From Rhizobium sp. ARZ01 (lineage in GTDB: Bacteria > Pseudomonadota > Alphaproteobacteria > Rhizobiales > Rhizobiaceae): a stretch of 64,000 nt of DNA. A program made the translations under genes and the position numbers. Under the pieces are notes generated by a model. The model made no database searches, was not told the DNA's origin, and saw nothing but the letters and a program-made list of their open reading frames with translations. The stretch lies in NCBI RefSeq assembly GCF_014851675.1, contig NZ_JACVAE010000001.1, positions 1,054,001-1,118,000 on the forward strand. Reading direction: 5' to 3'. Within the stretch, counting starts at the first letter, position 1; the number at the start of each line of letters is the position of its first letter. Positions 7,172 through 15,782 of this stretch are shown piece after piece.

Positions 7172-8875
7172 CTATTTTTTGCTCGCCCAATCCCTATCGT
7201 TCTGGCATGGCATGGTCGCCTCGTAATCGCGCTTTTCCGACGGATAGTTGTCATACGTCGCGGCCTTCAGATATTCGATGATGGCGTATTTGTCGGCATC
7301 GGCCAGTTTGGGGCCGATCCTGCCGGGCCGGCCCGTGTCATCGGTCCACCAGTGACCGGCATTGCTGTTGCCGACGATAGACGTGTCGAAGACCATCGTC
7401 GTCAGGCCTTCACCCTCGGTGTAGCGGAGATGAGTGGGATCGTATTCGCTGCTGCCGACGGGAAACTTAGCCGGGCGAGTATCGCTCAGGAGATCGAAGA
7501 CGGTGCGGACTGAGCCATTGTGGAGGAAGGGCGGGGTTGCCCAGACACCGATCAGGGGGCGCGCCCTGTAGCCGCAGGGGGCCTCAAATTTGACGTCGTC
7601 CTCTTGCTCGGCCTTCGGCGTGTGGTTTTCGGCGTAGAGGTGACTGCGGAACGCGTTAACGACGATGGCAGCGTCGACGCCGCGCGCGTCCTTGCTCAGG
7701 CCGATCTTTGTCCCGTCATAGGTATACGCCGCGAAATTTGTCGCCTGCCCTGGGTCCGTACCAATTGTTTGGAGAGGTATGACGGGCGCATCCCAGCTGC
7801 CGTCCGGCAGCTGCTTTATGCCGTGGCAGGCGGCACAGTTAGCGGCGAACAATTGCCTACCCTGTTCCGCCTTCGTCTGATCAATGTGACCGAGCACGCC
7901 CTCCGGCCAAGTCGGGGCACGTAAGCGATCACCAACCTTCTCCAGCCATATCAAATTGTCGAGCTGGATCGAGCTTTCCCAACGCAGGGGCTCGGGGTTT
8001 AGCGCGCCCGTCTTGCGATCGACGATATGCGTTGTCGCGGCGACACCGAGGACTTGGAGGATATTCCGGGATAAGGCTTTCCTTGGTATGCAGCTGTTGT
8101 ACTCGACCCAGCTCAAGCGTCCCACATCCCAAAGATACGGGCGATCGACAGGCGCATTCGGGTCCCTATTGTTTGCCGGCTCCATCAAGCTATGGGCGTA
8201 GATCCTGTTTACGATGCCCTGAATGGCGTCGGATCGCCCGGGACCGACATAGAGATAATCCCTTACTCTTGAGGCCTCGAGATCGAATGTGGCGGCTTCG
8301 GCTTCGAAATCGGCTTCTATCCGGTCGGCTGGGTAGCCAGCCTTGATCGCTTCCTTGAAGAACTGGGCGCGCCGGGCTGGATCCGCCGCCGTGGCGGCGA
8401 ACGCGCTAAACATCTCGTAAAAGAAATTGTTTGCCCAGGCGTTCGTCTGGCCGCCTTCAATGCGAAGGGCGGTGCCTTTGTACTCGATGTGACCGGTATG
8501 ACAATTGGCGCAGTTGATGCCGGCGATTGGGATGCCATCTGTCTTGCTCGCATCGCTGACGGTGAAACCGATTGGCCACCCATATGGGTTCATCTTGTCG
8601 GTAACGACGTTGTCTACAAGAAACCCGAGCCGTCGCATGTTGTCGCTGCTCATAAACTTACCGCCGCCGTCCGTTCTTTCAAGCGAAACCAGCCACGCCG
8701 CGGGTACCAGCCGCGTCCCCTGATCCATGTAATGATATTCGTCGAGCGTTGCCTGATCGACGTTCTGGTCAATCTTCACGAACTGCGTCGGCGAAGCCAC
8801 TTCGGCAAAGGCGACCACGATCACGCCTGTCAGGAAAGTTCCCAGGATCAGAACGGACTGCCACATCCTGCTCAT
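7172..8875 (-). CDS. Di-haem cytochrome c, RoxA-like / cytochrome c peroxidase-like
   Basis: The 567-residue protein has an N-terminal hydrophobic segment (residues 7-24), so it is exported or anchored. It has two c-type haem motifs, CANCH at about residues 122-126 and CAACH at 347-351. Blocks such as WATPPFLHNGSVRTVFDLL are typical of the di-haem peroxidase-like group that includes rubber oxygenase RoxA. Those enzymes reduce peroxide or cleave polyisoprenoids in the periplasm; the substrate here is unknown. GGAGGAGG precedes ATG 8875. It is the first gene of a four-gene operon with the DUF4331, TPR and Tat-exported proteins. Confidence 0.85.
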   Translation of the reverse strand: MSRMWQSVLILGTFLTGVIVVAFAEVASPTQFVKIDQNVDQATLDEYHYMDQGTRLVPAAWLVSLERTDGGGKFMSSDNMRRLGFLVDNVVTDKMNPYGWPIGFTVSDASKTDGIPIAGINCANCHTGHIEYKGTALRIEGGQTNAWANNFFYEMFSAFAATAADPARRAQFFKEAIKAGYPADRIEADFEAEAATFDLEASRVRDYLYVGPGRSDAIQGIVNRIYAHSLMEPANNRDPNAPVDRPYLWDVGRLSWVEYNSCIPRKALSRNILQVLGVAATTHIVDRKTGALNPEPLRWESSIQLDNLIWLEKVGDRLRAPTWPEGVLGHIDQTKAEQGRQLFAANCAACHGIKQLPDGSWDAPVIPLQTIGTDPGQATNFAAYTYDGTKIGLSKDARGVDAAIVVNAFRSHLYAENHTPKAEQEDDVKFEAPCGYRARPLIGVWATPPFLHNGSVRTVFDLLSDTRPAKFPVGSSEYDPTHLRYTEGEGLTTMVFDTSIVGNSNAGHWWTDDTGRPGRIGPKLADADKYAIIEYLKAATYDNYPSEKRDYEATMPCQNDRDWASKK

Positions 8876-9472
8876 TGTCGTCCTCCTCCACTGCGGGGCT
8901 CTGCCGGTGCCGGGTTACCCTTGTCGCTTCCCACCTGCCGCTCACGGGGCTTTCTATTGTGGCTCTATGCCCTCCGTGAAAATCCAGTATCGTCGGTGAT
9001 CACCCGTACACCGACAGCGAACTGCGGCGGCGTGCCTGCTTTAGCCTATGGAAGATGGCATCGACGGCAACTATTGGCTTCGCTACGGTCGCCCTTACGT
9101 GAGATGGCACGGGTGAGCCACGTGCCCAAGCGCGCAGGCTGCCTGGGATTCTCCGCTTTTGCTCATCTCGAGAACGAGTGGCCACGTTCACCGGCCATCA
9201 CTCCAGCCAGCCCTGGTGACCGACCTCGCGCATTTCTTGTCGACCGCTGTAGGACATAGGGCTTCGCTTGTCAGCAGTTAGCCAAAGCCTAGAATATACC
9301 CCACTTCAGGTGCGGTCCAGCCTGGCTCCCCTTGAGCGAACGTCCGCTTCTCGGACTGCCTGCGGACGGCCTGAACGGCGGCAATGCGGGGGCGCACAGC
9401 GGACGAAGGAAATGTGCTGGCACAACAGCGCCACGGCGTTAGCGTCTCGCCGTGAGCCCGACTGCCAGTAGA
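8876..9472. other. Intergenic region without recognised gene
   Basis: About 600 bp upstream of the cytochrome operon. It should hold that operon's promoter, but no clear element could be assigned. Open frames here lack ribosome-binding sites and motifs. Confidence 0.45.
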
Positions 9473-9739
9473 TCAAGCGAACCGGACTGCATTTTTCGCG
9501 CGCACCTTTGCGGCTTCGTTCTCACGGTTGCGTGGCCGTTGTGACGTCTCCATAGAATCGAGCAGTTCGCGGGCGCATGCCGCGATTGAACTTACTGCGC
9601 GATCGAATGCCGCTTCATTCCGCTTTGATGGTCTGATCGTTCCGCTCAGTTTGCGCACGAACTGCAATGCAGCATCGTGGATTTCTTCGTCCGTCGCCGG
9701 AGGATCGAAATTGAACAGGGTTCTTATGTTTCTGCACAT
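9473..9739 (-). CDS. DUF2277 family protein
   Basis: The 88-residue product starts MCRNIRTLFNFDPPATDEEI and continues AALQFVRKLSG, P.K.NEAAFDRAV, ending in an Arg/Ala-rich helix. This matches the DUF2277 family over its full length, including the invariant MCRNI start. The family is widespread in bacteria and has no known function. The gene is solitary. Confidence 0.9.
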   Translation of the reverse strand: MCRNIRTLFNFDPPATDEEIHDAALQFVRKLSGTIRPSKRNEAAFDRAVSSIAACARELLDSMETSQRPRNRENEAAKVRAKNAVRFA

Positions 9740-10048
9740 GACACGCTCCCGATTGCGCTCGTCTCTATCTCCTTTGATAGGCCTTGATGGGTCTTCAATT
9801 CAGCAAAGGTGAAAACGTCGACAGCGACCTACGATGCGCTCACTGCTGCGGGTAGCCCATTGCTTGCCAGGACCGGCATCCTCAAGAGATAGATAGAATT
9901 GGCTATCGTTCGATGCCAGGGCGAGGCGTACACTGTCGGATCGTGCATGTTGCTACACCTCCTGCGGCGGGTTCTCTGTCTGCCGTGCTTTTTGAACCAA
10001 ACCTTCGGATGAGAAAGTTGACGATGCTTCGGTCGGGCGGCTTTGGTG
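9740..10048. other. Intergenic region without recognised gene
   Basis: About 300 bp between the divergent DUF2277 gene and the small plus-strand gene. No gene, RNA or clear palindrome was identified. Confidence 0.4.
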
Positions 10049-10291
10049 ATGAAGAACGTACTCAGCCCTGAAGAGATGAGTATATTTCCTCCCGAGGACT
10101 TGGAGGAAATTCAGCGAATTTTTCAAAAACTCTGCGATAAACGCGGTTTGGCGCGGGGCAGCGACGGAGCCAGCAGTCTCGCTCGTTCGATTCTGGTCCA
10201 CTATAGTCAGGGCGTGCGAGACACAGACACCCTTGAGAGGCTGTTGCGCGCGCTTCCCCCTGTGGGCAGACCGCCGGTCACCCGGCACTAG
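10049..10291 (+). CDS. Small conserved-type hypothetical protein, about 80 residues
   Basis: The frame encodes an acidic helical protein with EDLEEIQRIFQKLCDKRG, SLARSILVHYSQG and LERLLRALP. It resembles short rhizobial hypothetical proteins that read roughly L..V...C..RG followed by A..I...Y..G. The function is unknown. The start could be ATG 10049, GTG 10046 or ATG 10076; 10049 is chosen because GGGCGG lies upstream. Confidence 0.6.
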   Translation: MKNVLSPEEMSIFPPEDLEEIQRIFQKLCDKRGLARGSDGASSLARSILVHYSQGVRDTDTLERLLRALPPVGRPPVTRH

Positions 10292-10318
10292 GCTGCCCGC
10301 GCCGTACTCACTGGTCTG

Positions 10319-10666
10319 TTATGGTTTGATGTCGAGCGCTTGACCAGACGTTCGTAGCTCTTGCAGCGTCTTACCGACACAGCTTCCCCCGCCTACGTCA
10401 CCAATCGCTTTCGCTTTACCGTCTAAGGTGATCGTACCAGCAATTCTATCCGACGCTACGTACGTGGCAGTTCCACCCTCGGTAACCCTGGATAGGTAGA
10501 ACACAAGATTTGTATCCTTGTTTTTGCAAGTGATCGCGAACGGAAAGGTGTTAAATGGCTCGACTTGTGCATAAGCCGTTGAGACCAATTGACCTGACAG
10601 CGCCAGGAAAGCGAGTGCTCCGAGCGCGTGTGGCGGCAATGCTGCATTCTTCCAAACACAGCCCAT
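10319..10666 (-). CDS. Small secreted protein, unknown function
   Basis: The 115-residue product has a signal peptide (about residues 1-34, ending STAYA-Q). The mature part has two cysteines (TCKNKDTN and GGSCVGK) that could form a disulfide, and segments NLVFYLSRV and GTITLDGKAKAIG that look like beta strands. GAGGAGGA precedes ATG 10666, which fixes the start; a TTG 18 nt upstream is less likely. No family was recognised. Confidence 0.65.
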   Translation of the reverse strand: MGCVWKNAALPPHALGALAFLALSGQLVSTAYAQVEPFNTFPFAITCKNKDTNLVFYLSRVTEGGTATYVASDRIAGTITLDGKAKAIGDVGGGSCVGKTLQELRTSGQALDIKP

Positions 10667-11009
10667 GGATTCCTCCTCTATCAATTTGACTGCACCCGTC
10701 GGACGTCTCTAACTTCGATGACCTTGTTAAATGGGTTGCTTGATAGATTGCTTTAAGAACCTCTCCGCATGGGATCCGTTGCATTATGTGCTCGTGGTGC
10801 AGACAGTCAACAATGCCCAAGGTGCCGCAAGGCTGATCAAGCCGGCAGGCTTGGCGCGTCCGAGAGACCGCTATCAGGGAAAGGCCAGCGAGAGCCGGCG
10901 TCCACTCCTGGGCCGAAACGGAAGTTCGGCCGGTTTGACTCCTTCAAACTGCGTCAATACAATTTCTTTCGACGAGTTTGAGAGCCAGCAGTCAAGCAGG
11001 GGCGACGTT

Positions 11010-11621
11010 GTGGAACTGGTCATTGGTCGGCTGCCACTCACCAGAGTGAAAGAGGCCGTTGCCATGCTGACGCGGGCATTCATGCCCGACCCGATCTTCT
11101 CGTATTACTTTCCTGAAGCCAACCGGCGCGCCGAGGTGTTTCGAGCCTTCTTTAACGATGTGGTGCGTGCGCACATAAGGTTTGGGCACGTCTATGCGGC
11201 CATGATGGATGAGAAGATCGTGGCGGCGGCGGTCTGGCGGCCACCAGACGCTGGACAATCGACCGTCAGGGACCTCAGGCGCCAAACGCTGACTGAAAAT
11301 TGGGTACGCGCGATCGACCCAAAAGCTGCGGCCGCCCTATTCGAAGGCTTCGCTGGGCTCGAATCCTGGCATCCCTCCGAGCCGCATTGGTACCTTTTCT
11401 TCACCGGTGTTGAGCCTGAGATGCAAGGTAGCGGCATTGGATCTCACCTGCTTGCCCCGGTATTGGAGAACGCCGACCGGTCGCGCGCGCCATGCTATTT
11501 GGAAACACCCTTTCCGCGAACCCACGACTTCTATCGTCGGCTTGGCTTCGTAATCGCCGTGGAGGGGCATCCGTTTGCGGGGGCGCCCACGCTCTGGGCA
11601 ATGAGTCGGGCACCGAAATGA
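11010..11621 (+). CDS. GNAT-family N-acetyltransferase
   Basis: This 203-residue product transfers an acyl group from acyl-CoA to an amine. The core has AVAMLTRAFMPDPIFSYYFP at the N-terminus and the acetyl-CoA-binding motif VEPEMQGSGIGSHLL near residue 140, followed by the typical YLET...FYRRLGF block. The start is taken at GTG 11010, which follows CAGGGGCG. The frame is open about 280 bp further upstream, but that part has no family character. The substrate is unknown. Confidence 0.82.
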   Translation: MELVIGRLPLTRVKEAVAMLTRAFMPDPIFSYYFPEANRRAEVFRAFFNDVVRAHIRFGHVYAAMMDEKIVAAAVWRPPDAGQSTVRDLRRQTLTENWVRAIDPKAAAALFEGFAGLESWHPSEPHWYLFFTGVEPEMQGSGIGSHLLAPVLENADRSRAPCYLETPFPRTHDFYRRLGFVIAVEGHPFAGAPTLWAMSRAPK

Positions 11622-11740
11622 GTCAAAACTGATGTAATAGGGCCGAAATCTACTTGCTCAAGCACTGGTCCGCTTCTGGCGCGAACTGGCCGCCTGACTT
11701 TATTTTTGGGATCTGGCTGCAGTCTTGCGTCCGAAATGAA

Positions 11741-11826
11741 GGCGCAATCCCGTCGTCCGGCCTTGTCACTGCCGACGTCTGCTTTCGGGAAGCGGCCAAG
11801 CTGGCCTCTACGACCGACATGGGGCG
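11741..11826 (+). repeat. Dispersed repeat, copy A
   Basis: This block is about 90 percent identical (eight differences over 86 bp by eye) to 24382-24467. Shared stretches include GGCGCAATCC, GTCCGGCCTTGTC and CTTTCGGGAAGCGGCCAAG. It abuts the 3' end of the LysR gene. It is non-coding in appearance and resembles degenerate intergenic repeats common in rhizobial genomes. Confidence 0.75.
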
Positions 11827-11827
11827 C

Positions 11828-12730
11828 TTAGCGGTCACTGAGGCGATCCTTCAACCGCGATGTCGCGAAGTCGAGAAAAACTCTGACCTTCTGCGGTATC
11901 CGTCCTCGGGAAGGGTAAATGAGACTGACGGGCCACGGGTCGGGTTCGTAGTCGTCAAGAACCGTTGTCAGCATGCCCCGTGCGATGGCTTCTCGAGCTT
12001 GATAGGAAAGGACGCGGGTCAAGCCCAACCCCGCAATCGCGGCGTCAATTGCGACCTCTGCTGTGTTGACCACAAGTCGGGAGTGGATTGGTATGCTCTC
12101 CACCGATTGGCCAGTCGTGAAGGACCAGTTCTCGGTCGACGTGATGCCCTCGAAGCTGATGCAATCGTGCCTTGGCAGGTCCATCGGCTGTCCGGGCGCT
12201 CCCCGTTCCTCGATGTAGTGGGGGCTTGCGCAAACGATGCGCGTGATCGTTCCAATGTTGCGGAACACGAGACTGCTGTCTGGCAGTTTGCCGATACGAA
12301 CAGCGAGATCTACATGCTCTTCCGCCAGATCGACAAGCCGATCTGATTGGATCAAGCGAACATTGATTTCCGGATAGGTCTTCAAGAACTCAGCTATGAC
12401 GGGCAATACGTGCAGGCGGCCAAACACGATCGGCGCGGTGATGGTGAGATTGCCTCTCGGCGCGTGAAACTCACCTGCGGCCGCGCGTTCGGCTTCGGCC
12501 ACGTCCTCCAGAATTCGACGGCAGGAGGATGCGTATTCTGTACCTGTGTCAGTAAGAATTAGGCCGCGACCAGCCCGTTGAAAGAGGCGCGCTTCAAGGT
12601 GCTTCTCCAATTCCGAGATTTTTCGGCTGACAGTCGCTAGCGGGAGGCCGAGCTTCCGCGCTGCGGCCGTCAGGCTTCCCGCATCTACTGCCGCGATCAA
12701 GATCGACATTGCTTCCAGACGATCTGCCAT
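11828..12730 (-). CDS. LysR-family transcriptional regulator
   Basis: The 300-residue protein has an N-terminal winged helix-turn-helix (MADRLEAMSILIAAVDAGSL, then KLGLPLATVSRKISELE) and a LysR effector-binding domain from about residue 90. ATG 12730 matches the usual MDRLEAM start of this subgroup; the frame opens 30 nt earlier at a TTG. LysR proteins often control the divergent neighbour, here the PNPOx-like gene about 100 bp away. The inducer is unknown. Confidence 0.9.
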   Translation of the reverse strand: MADRLEAMSILIAAVDAGSLTAAARKLGLPLATVSRKISELEKHLEARLFQRAGRGLILTDTGTEYASSCRRILEDVAEAERAAAGEFHAPRGNLTITAPIVFGRLHVLPVIAEFLKTYPEINVRLIQSDRLVDLAEEHVDLAVRIGKLPDSSLVFRNIGTITRIVCASPHYIEERGAPGQPMDLPRHDCISFEGITSTENWSFTTGQSVESIPIHSRLVVNTAEVAIDAAIAGLGLTRVLSYQAREAIARGMLTTVLDDYEPDPWPVSLIYPSRGRIPQKVRVFLDFATSRLKDRLSDR

Positions 12731-12831
12731 GCTTCCAACATTTGAGAGAATGATTTCCAAACTTACAGGATGGTCGCGAAATTCGGAAGGACATAGATTC
12801 CGACCTCAACACGCTGTCGGGGTCCAGAAAG

Positions 12832-13449
12832 ATGTACGAGACCGATTCCAATTTTCCCAGTGACGTCGCCTTTACCTCGGCGGTAAAGGCGATTCAGACG
12901 CGCAAGGGGTCAAGGCACTCCTATTCTAGGATGGAAACTGGCGGCTCCTGGCAGACGGCGATCACCAAGGAGCTCGCCGCATTTATCGAAAGCCGGACGA
13001 CGGTCTTTCTGGCAACAGCGAACGCGGCAGGCCAGCCGTACATTCAGCATCGCGGTGGGCCTGCCGGGTTCCTGAAAGTCCTTGATGACAAGACAATAGG
13101 ATTCGCTGACTTCGCAGGAAATCGACAATACATCACCCAGGGAAACCTCTCGGAAAACCACAAGGCGCATCTCTTCCTGATAGATTACGCTCTTCGACAG
13201 CGCGTCAAGATTTGGGGACAGGCTCGAGTGGTTGAAGGCGACGACGATCTAACCTCTCGGCTATTCCCGGAGGGGTACCGTGCTCGCGCGGAGCAGGCGA
13301 TCCTGTTTTCCGTCACAGCATGGGATGCGAACTGCCCTCAGCACGTACCACAGATGTTTGATGCTGCGGCAGTTCAGTCAGCCTTGGCAGAGAAGGACCG
13401 GAGGATCACCGAACTCGAACAGGAAATCGCGCGATTAAGGGGGCCGTGA
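12832..13449 (+). CDS. PNPOx-like flavin-binding split-barrel protein
   Basis: The 205-residue product resembles the pyridoxamine 5'-phosphate oxidase-like family, which binds FMN or F420 in a split barrel. Characteristic blocks are TTVFLATANAAGQPYIQHRGG, GFADFAGNRQYI, LFLIDYA..RVKIWGQARV and AWDANCPQHVP. A short C-terminal coiled coil (KDRRITELEQEIARL) ends the protein. The N-terminal SDVAFTSAVKAIQ belongs to the subfamily and supports ATG 12832. It is divergent from the LysR gene, which may regulate it. The substrate is unknown. Confidence 0.85.
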   Translation: MYETDSNFPSDVAFTSAVKAIQTRKGSRHSYSRMETGGSWQTAITKELAAFIESRTTVFLATANAAGQPYIQHRGGPAGFLKVLDDKTIGFADFAGNRQYITQGNLSENHKAHLFLIDYALRQRVKIWGQARVVEGDDDLTSRLFPEGYRARAEQAILFSVTAWDANCPQHVPQMFDAAAVQSALAEKDRRITELEQEIARLRGP

Positions 13450-13591
13450 GTACAAGGCCGCCTGGGGCTAATCATCGCCGCATGTCTGCTATTGGCGCAA
13501 ACGATTGGCCAAAGTGACGCTCCTCTTACGCAGACTATCTGGCATCCGCACGCCGACGCTGCAATAAATGAGCTTCACCGAGGGAGGCATC

Positions 13592-14365
13592 ATGATGAAG
13601 AAGAATGCGCCAGACTTCAGCCTTGAGGGCAAGGTGACTTTTGTTACGGGAGCGAGCCGTGGCATTGGACGTGCTTGCGCACTTGCCTGTGCCGCAGCAG
13701 GCTCCGATATTGTCTTGGGGGTCCGCGATGTCGCAGCGTCGGCAGGCTTGGTCGCCGAACTCGGGGGCGTGGGACGAAAAGCTCTGCCTGTTGAACTGGA
13801 CATTCCCAACAAGGCCCATATTGCGCAAGCCGTCGACGCGGCGATCGCTACGTTCGGTCGGATCGATATCCTCGTCAACAATGTCGGCGTGGCTCCGGGC
13901 AATCTCGCGGAGCTCGTTGAGGAGGATGACCTTGACGAGATACTAGATGTCAACATCAAGGGTACCTTCCTGATGACGCAGGCAGTGGGCCGTCACATGA
14001 TCGAGCGCAACGGGGGCCGGATCATCAGTATCAGTTCGCAGGCCGGGACGGTGGCACTGCGCGGCGAAGCAATCTATTGCATGAGCAAGGCGGCGATCAA
14101 TCACCTCACGCGCTGCCTTGCAGCCGAATGGGCACGCTACAATGTCACCGTCAATACCGTATCGCCGACTTTCATCCACACAGATGGTACAGCACCTTTT
14201 CTATCCGATGCCCACAATCGCAAGGCGACGCTCGGTCACATTCCACTCGGCCGGATTGGAGAAACCGATGATGTGGTGGGTGCCGTAGTCTTCCTTGCAT
14301 CGCCGGCTGCGAGCCTGATCACTGGAGCGAACCTGCTCGTTGACGGTGGATGGTCCGTCGCCTGA
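13592..14365 (+). CDS. Short-chain dehydrogenase/reductase
   Basis: This 257-residue classical SDR oxidises or reduces a hydroxyl/keto substrate with NAD(P). Motifs are TGASRGIG (cofactor binding), NNVG, the catalytic Ser in IISISSQAG, and YCMSK with catalytic Tyr and Lys. The C-terminus ANLLVDGGWSVA is typical. GGGAGG precedes ATG 13592, so the ATG at 13568 is not used. Its place next to the LacI regulator and sugar ABC transporter hints at polyol or sugar metabolism, but it is convergent with lacI and may be independent. Confidence 0.88.
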   Translation: MMKKNAPDFSLEGKVTFVTGASRGIGRACALACAAAGSDIVLGVRDVAASAGLVAELGGVGRKALPVELDIPNKAHIAQAVDAAIATFGRIDILVNNVGVAPGNLAELVEEDDLDEILDVNIKGTFLMTQAVGRHMIERNGGRIISISSQAGTVALRGEAIYCMSKAAINHLTRCLAAEWARYNVTVNTVSPTFIHTDGTAPFLSDAHNRKATLGHIPLGRIGETDDVVGAVVFLASPAASLITGANLLVDGGWSVA

Positions 14366-14540
14366 GACCGAGGGCTCGCACCGCCGCCCCCACTTCGCAG
14401 CAGACAGGGCGGTAGGTCAGTCTCTTTGAGCGTTTGCTTCACGTTTGCAAATGCGACCGACAGAGCGTCTGGCGCGCGTGTGCCTTGTTCGCTCAAGCAG
14501 GAATTCGATGCCAATTTTATCGATGACGCAAATCGGCTTC

Positions 14541-15602
14541 TTAGATACTGCCCCTATCATCAAGCGCGACCGGAATGTTGGACCGGCACGAGCCGCGGAT
14601 CACTAGACGCCCCTGCAAAACCAGCCTCCGCGCCGTTTCCGGGCTTTTCCCCGCCAGTCTTTCAAGAAGCAGGTGTGCTGCCTGCTCTCCAATCGCTTGA
14701 ACCGGTTGCGCGATTGTCGTCAGATGCGGCTCGAATACGTCCGCCCAGGGAAAATCGTCGAAACTGGCAACAGAGACGTCGTCCGGGCAACGAAGGCCGA
14801 GATCCCGAATGGCCTTCATGACGCCGATCACCATCAGATTGTTTGCGGAGAATATCGCCGTCGGGCGGTCCGCGCTTGAGAGCAATTGCATCGCGGCTGT
14901 GTAAGCACTCATCTCGCGAAAATTGCCAAGCCGCACCAAGTTGTCGTCGAAGGGCAGCCCGGCAGCCGCCAATGCCGTGCGAAAGCCCGCAAGACGGTCG
15001 CGGCCCGTCGACGTTTCCAGAGAACCTGAAATGTAGCCAATGCGCCGATGGCCGAGGCCAATCATGTATGAGGTCGCATCCTGCACGGCGCGATGGTTGT
15101 CGAGAACTACGGCATCGGTGTCGATGCCGTCACATAAGCGGTCGATAAGGACGGTTGGAAGCTTGGCTGCGGCGAGGATCCGCTTCAGATGTTCATCGTC
15201 GCCTGCGGGAGCAATGATCAAGCCGTCGACCATGCGGTCGATCAGGAGTTCGATCTGCTCATCCTGCATGCCGACATCCTCATCATTGCAGCAGAGCATG
15301 ACTGCATAACCTGCATGATGGAGAGCGTCCTGAATGAAAGAGACCACGTCGGTGAAGAATGGGTTTGTGATGTCGGCTACCATGAGCCCGACCGTGCGTG
15401 TCGTGCCTAATTTCAGACTGCGCGCGATGGCATTGCGCTTGTAGCCGATGCGATGGATGGCCTCTTGGATCCTGGCGCGCAACTCCGGGCTGACCGGCGC
15501 GGAACCATTGAGGACCGCAGAAACCGTCGCCACCGACACTTCGGCGGCTTTCGCCACATCAAGCATCGTGGGTGAGGTTGATTTGCGAATCCTGCGTTGC
15601 AT
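14541..15602 (-). CDS. LacI-family transcriptional regulator
   Basis: The 353-residue protein has a LacI helix-turn-helix at residues 13-60 (MLDVAKAAEVSVATVSAVLNG, with the hinge at RSLKLGTTRTVGL) and a periplasmic-binding-protein-like sensor domain from about 62 (NPFFTDVV, GHRRIGYISG, SVASFDDFPWADVFEP). It probably represses the divergent ABC transporter through operators at 15609-15622 and 15709-15720. The ATG at 15602 is preferred over TTG 15608. Confidence 0.92.
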   Translation of the reverse strand: MQRRIRKSTSPTMLDVAKAAEVSVATVSAVLNGSAPVSPELRARIQEAIHRIGYKRNAIARSLKLGTTRTVGLMVADITNPFFTDVVSFIQDALHHAGYAVMLCCNDEDVGMQDEQIELLIDRMVDGLIIAPAGDDEHLKRILAAAKLPTVLIDRLCDGIDTDAVVLDNHRAVQDATSYMIGLGHRRIGYISGSLETSTGRDRLAGFRTALAAAGLPFDDNLVRLGNFREMSAYTAAMQLLSSADRPTAIFSANNLMVIGVMKAIRDLGLRCPDDVSVASFDDFPWADVFEPHLTTIAQPVQAIGEQAAHLLLERLAGKSPETARRLVLQGRLVIRGSCRSNIPVALDDRGSI

Positions 15603-15608
15603 GGTCAA

Positions 15609-15622
15609 TCAAAACGTTTCGA
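15609..15622. promoter_or_regulatory. Putative LacI-type operator 1
   Basis: The sequence TCAAAACGTTTCGA has an AAACGTTT palindromic core with the central CG typical of LacI operators. It lies just upstream of the lacI start codon and would allow autorepression. Confidence 0.6.
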
Positions 15623-15708
15623 TCTGACGCCCGTCAGAACCATATTTGAGCAGCAGTCCTTTCGCAACACCTGCAGGAATGCCTCAATGTGCTTGCTTGA
15701 CACCATTT

Positions 15709-15720
15709 AAACGTTTCGAA
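15709..15720. promoter_or_regulatory. Putative LacI-type operator 2
   Basis: AAACGTTTCGAA repeats the AAACGTTTCGA core of operator 1 about 100 bp away, 63 bp before the ABC ATPase start. Two copies in one divergent intergenic region support looping or dual repression. Confidence 0.6.
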
Positions 15721-15782
15721 TAACCTCACAAGAATTGGAGAATTCAAGCGTTGGATGTTGGCTGTAGGGAGGCCGCCATATC

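Noticed and set aside
8489..9259. Plus-strand 256-codon frame across the cytochrome gene start
   Set aside because: Mostly antisense to the cytochrome gene and lacks motifs; its downstream part has no ribosome-binding site.
11654..12346. Plus-strand frame opposite the LysR gene
   Set aside because: The LysR frame is complete and conserved; the plus frame has no ribosome-binding site.
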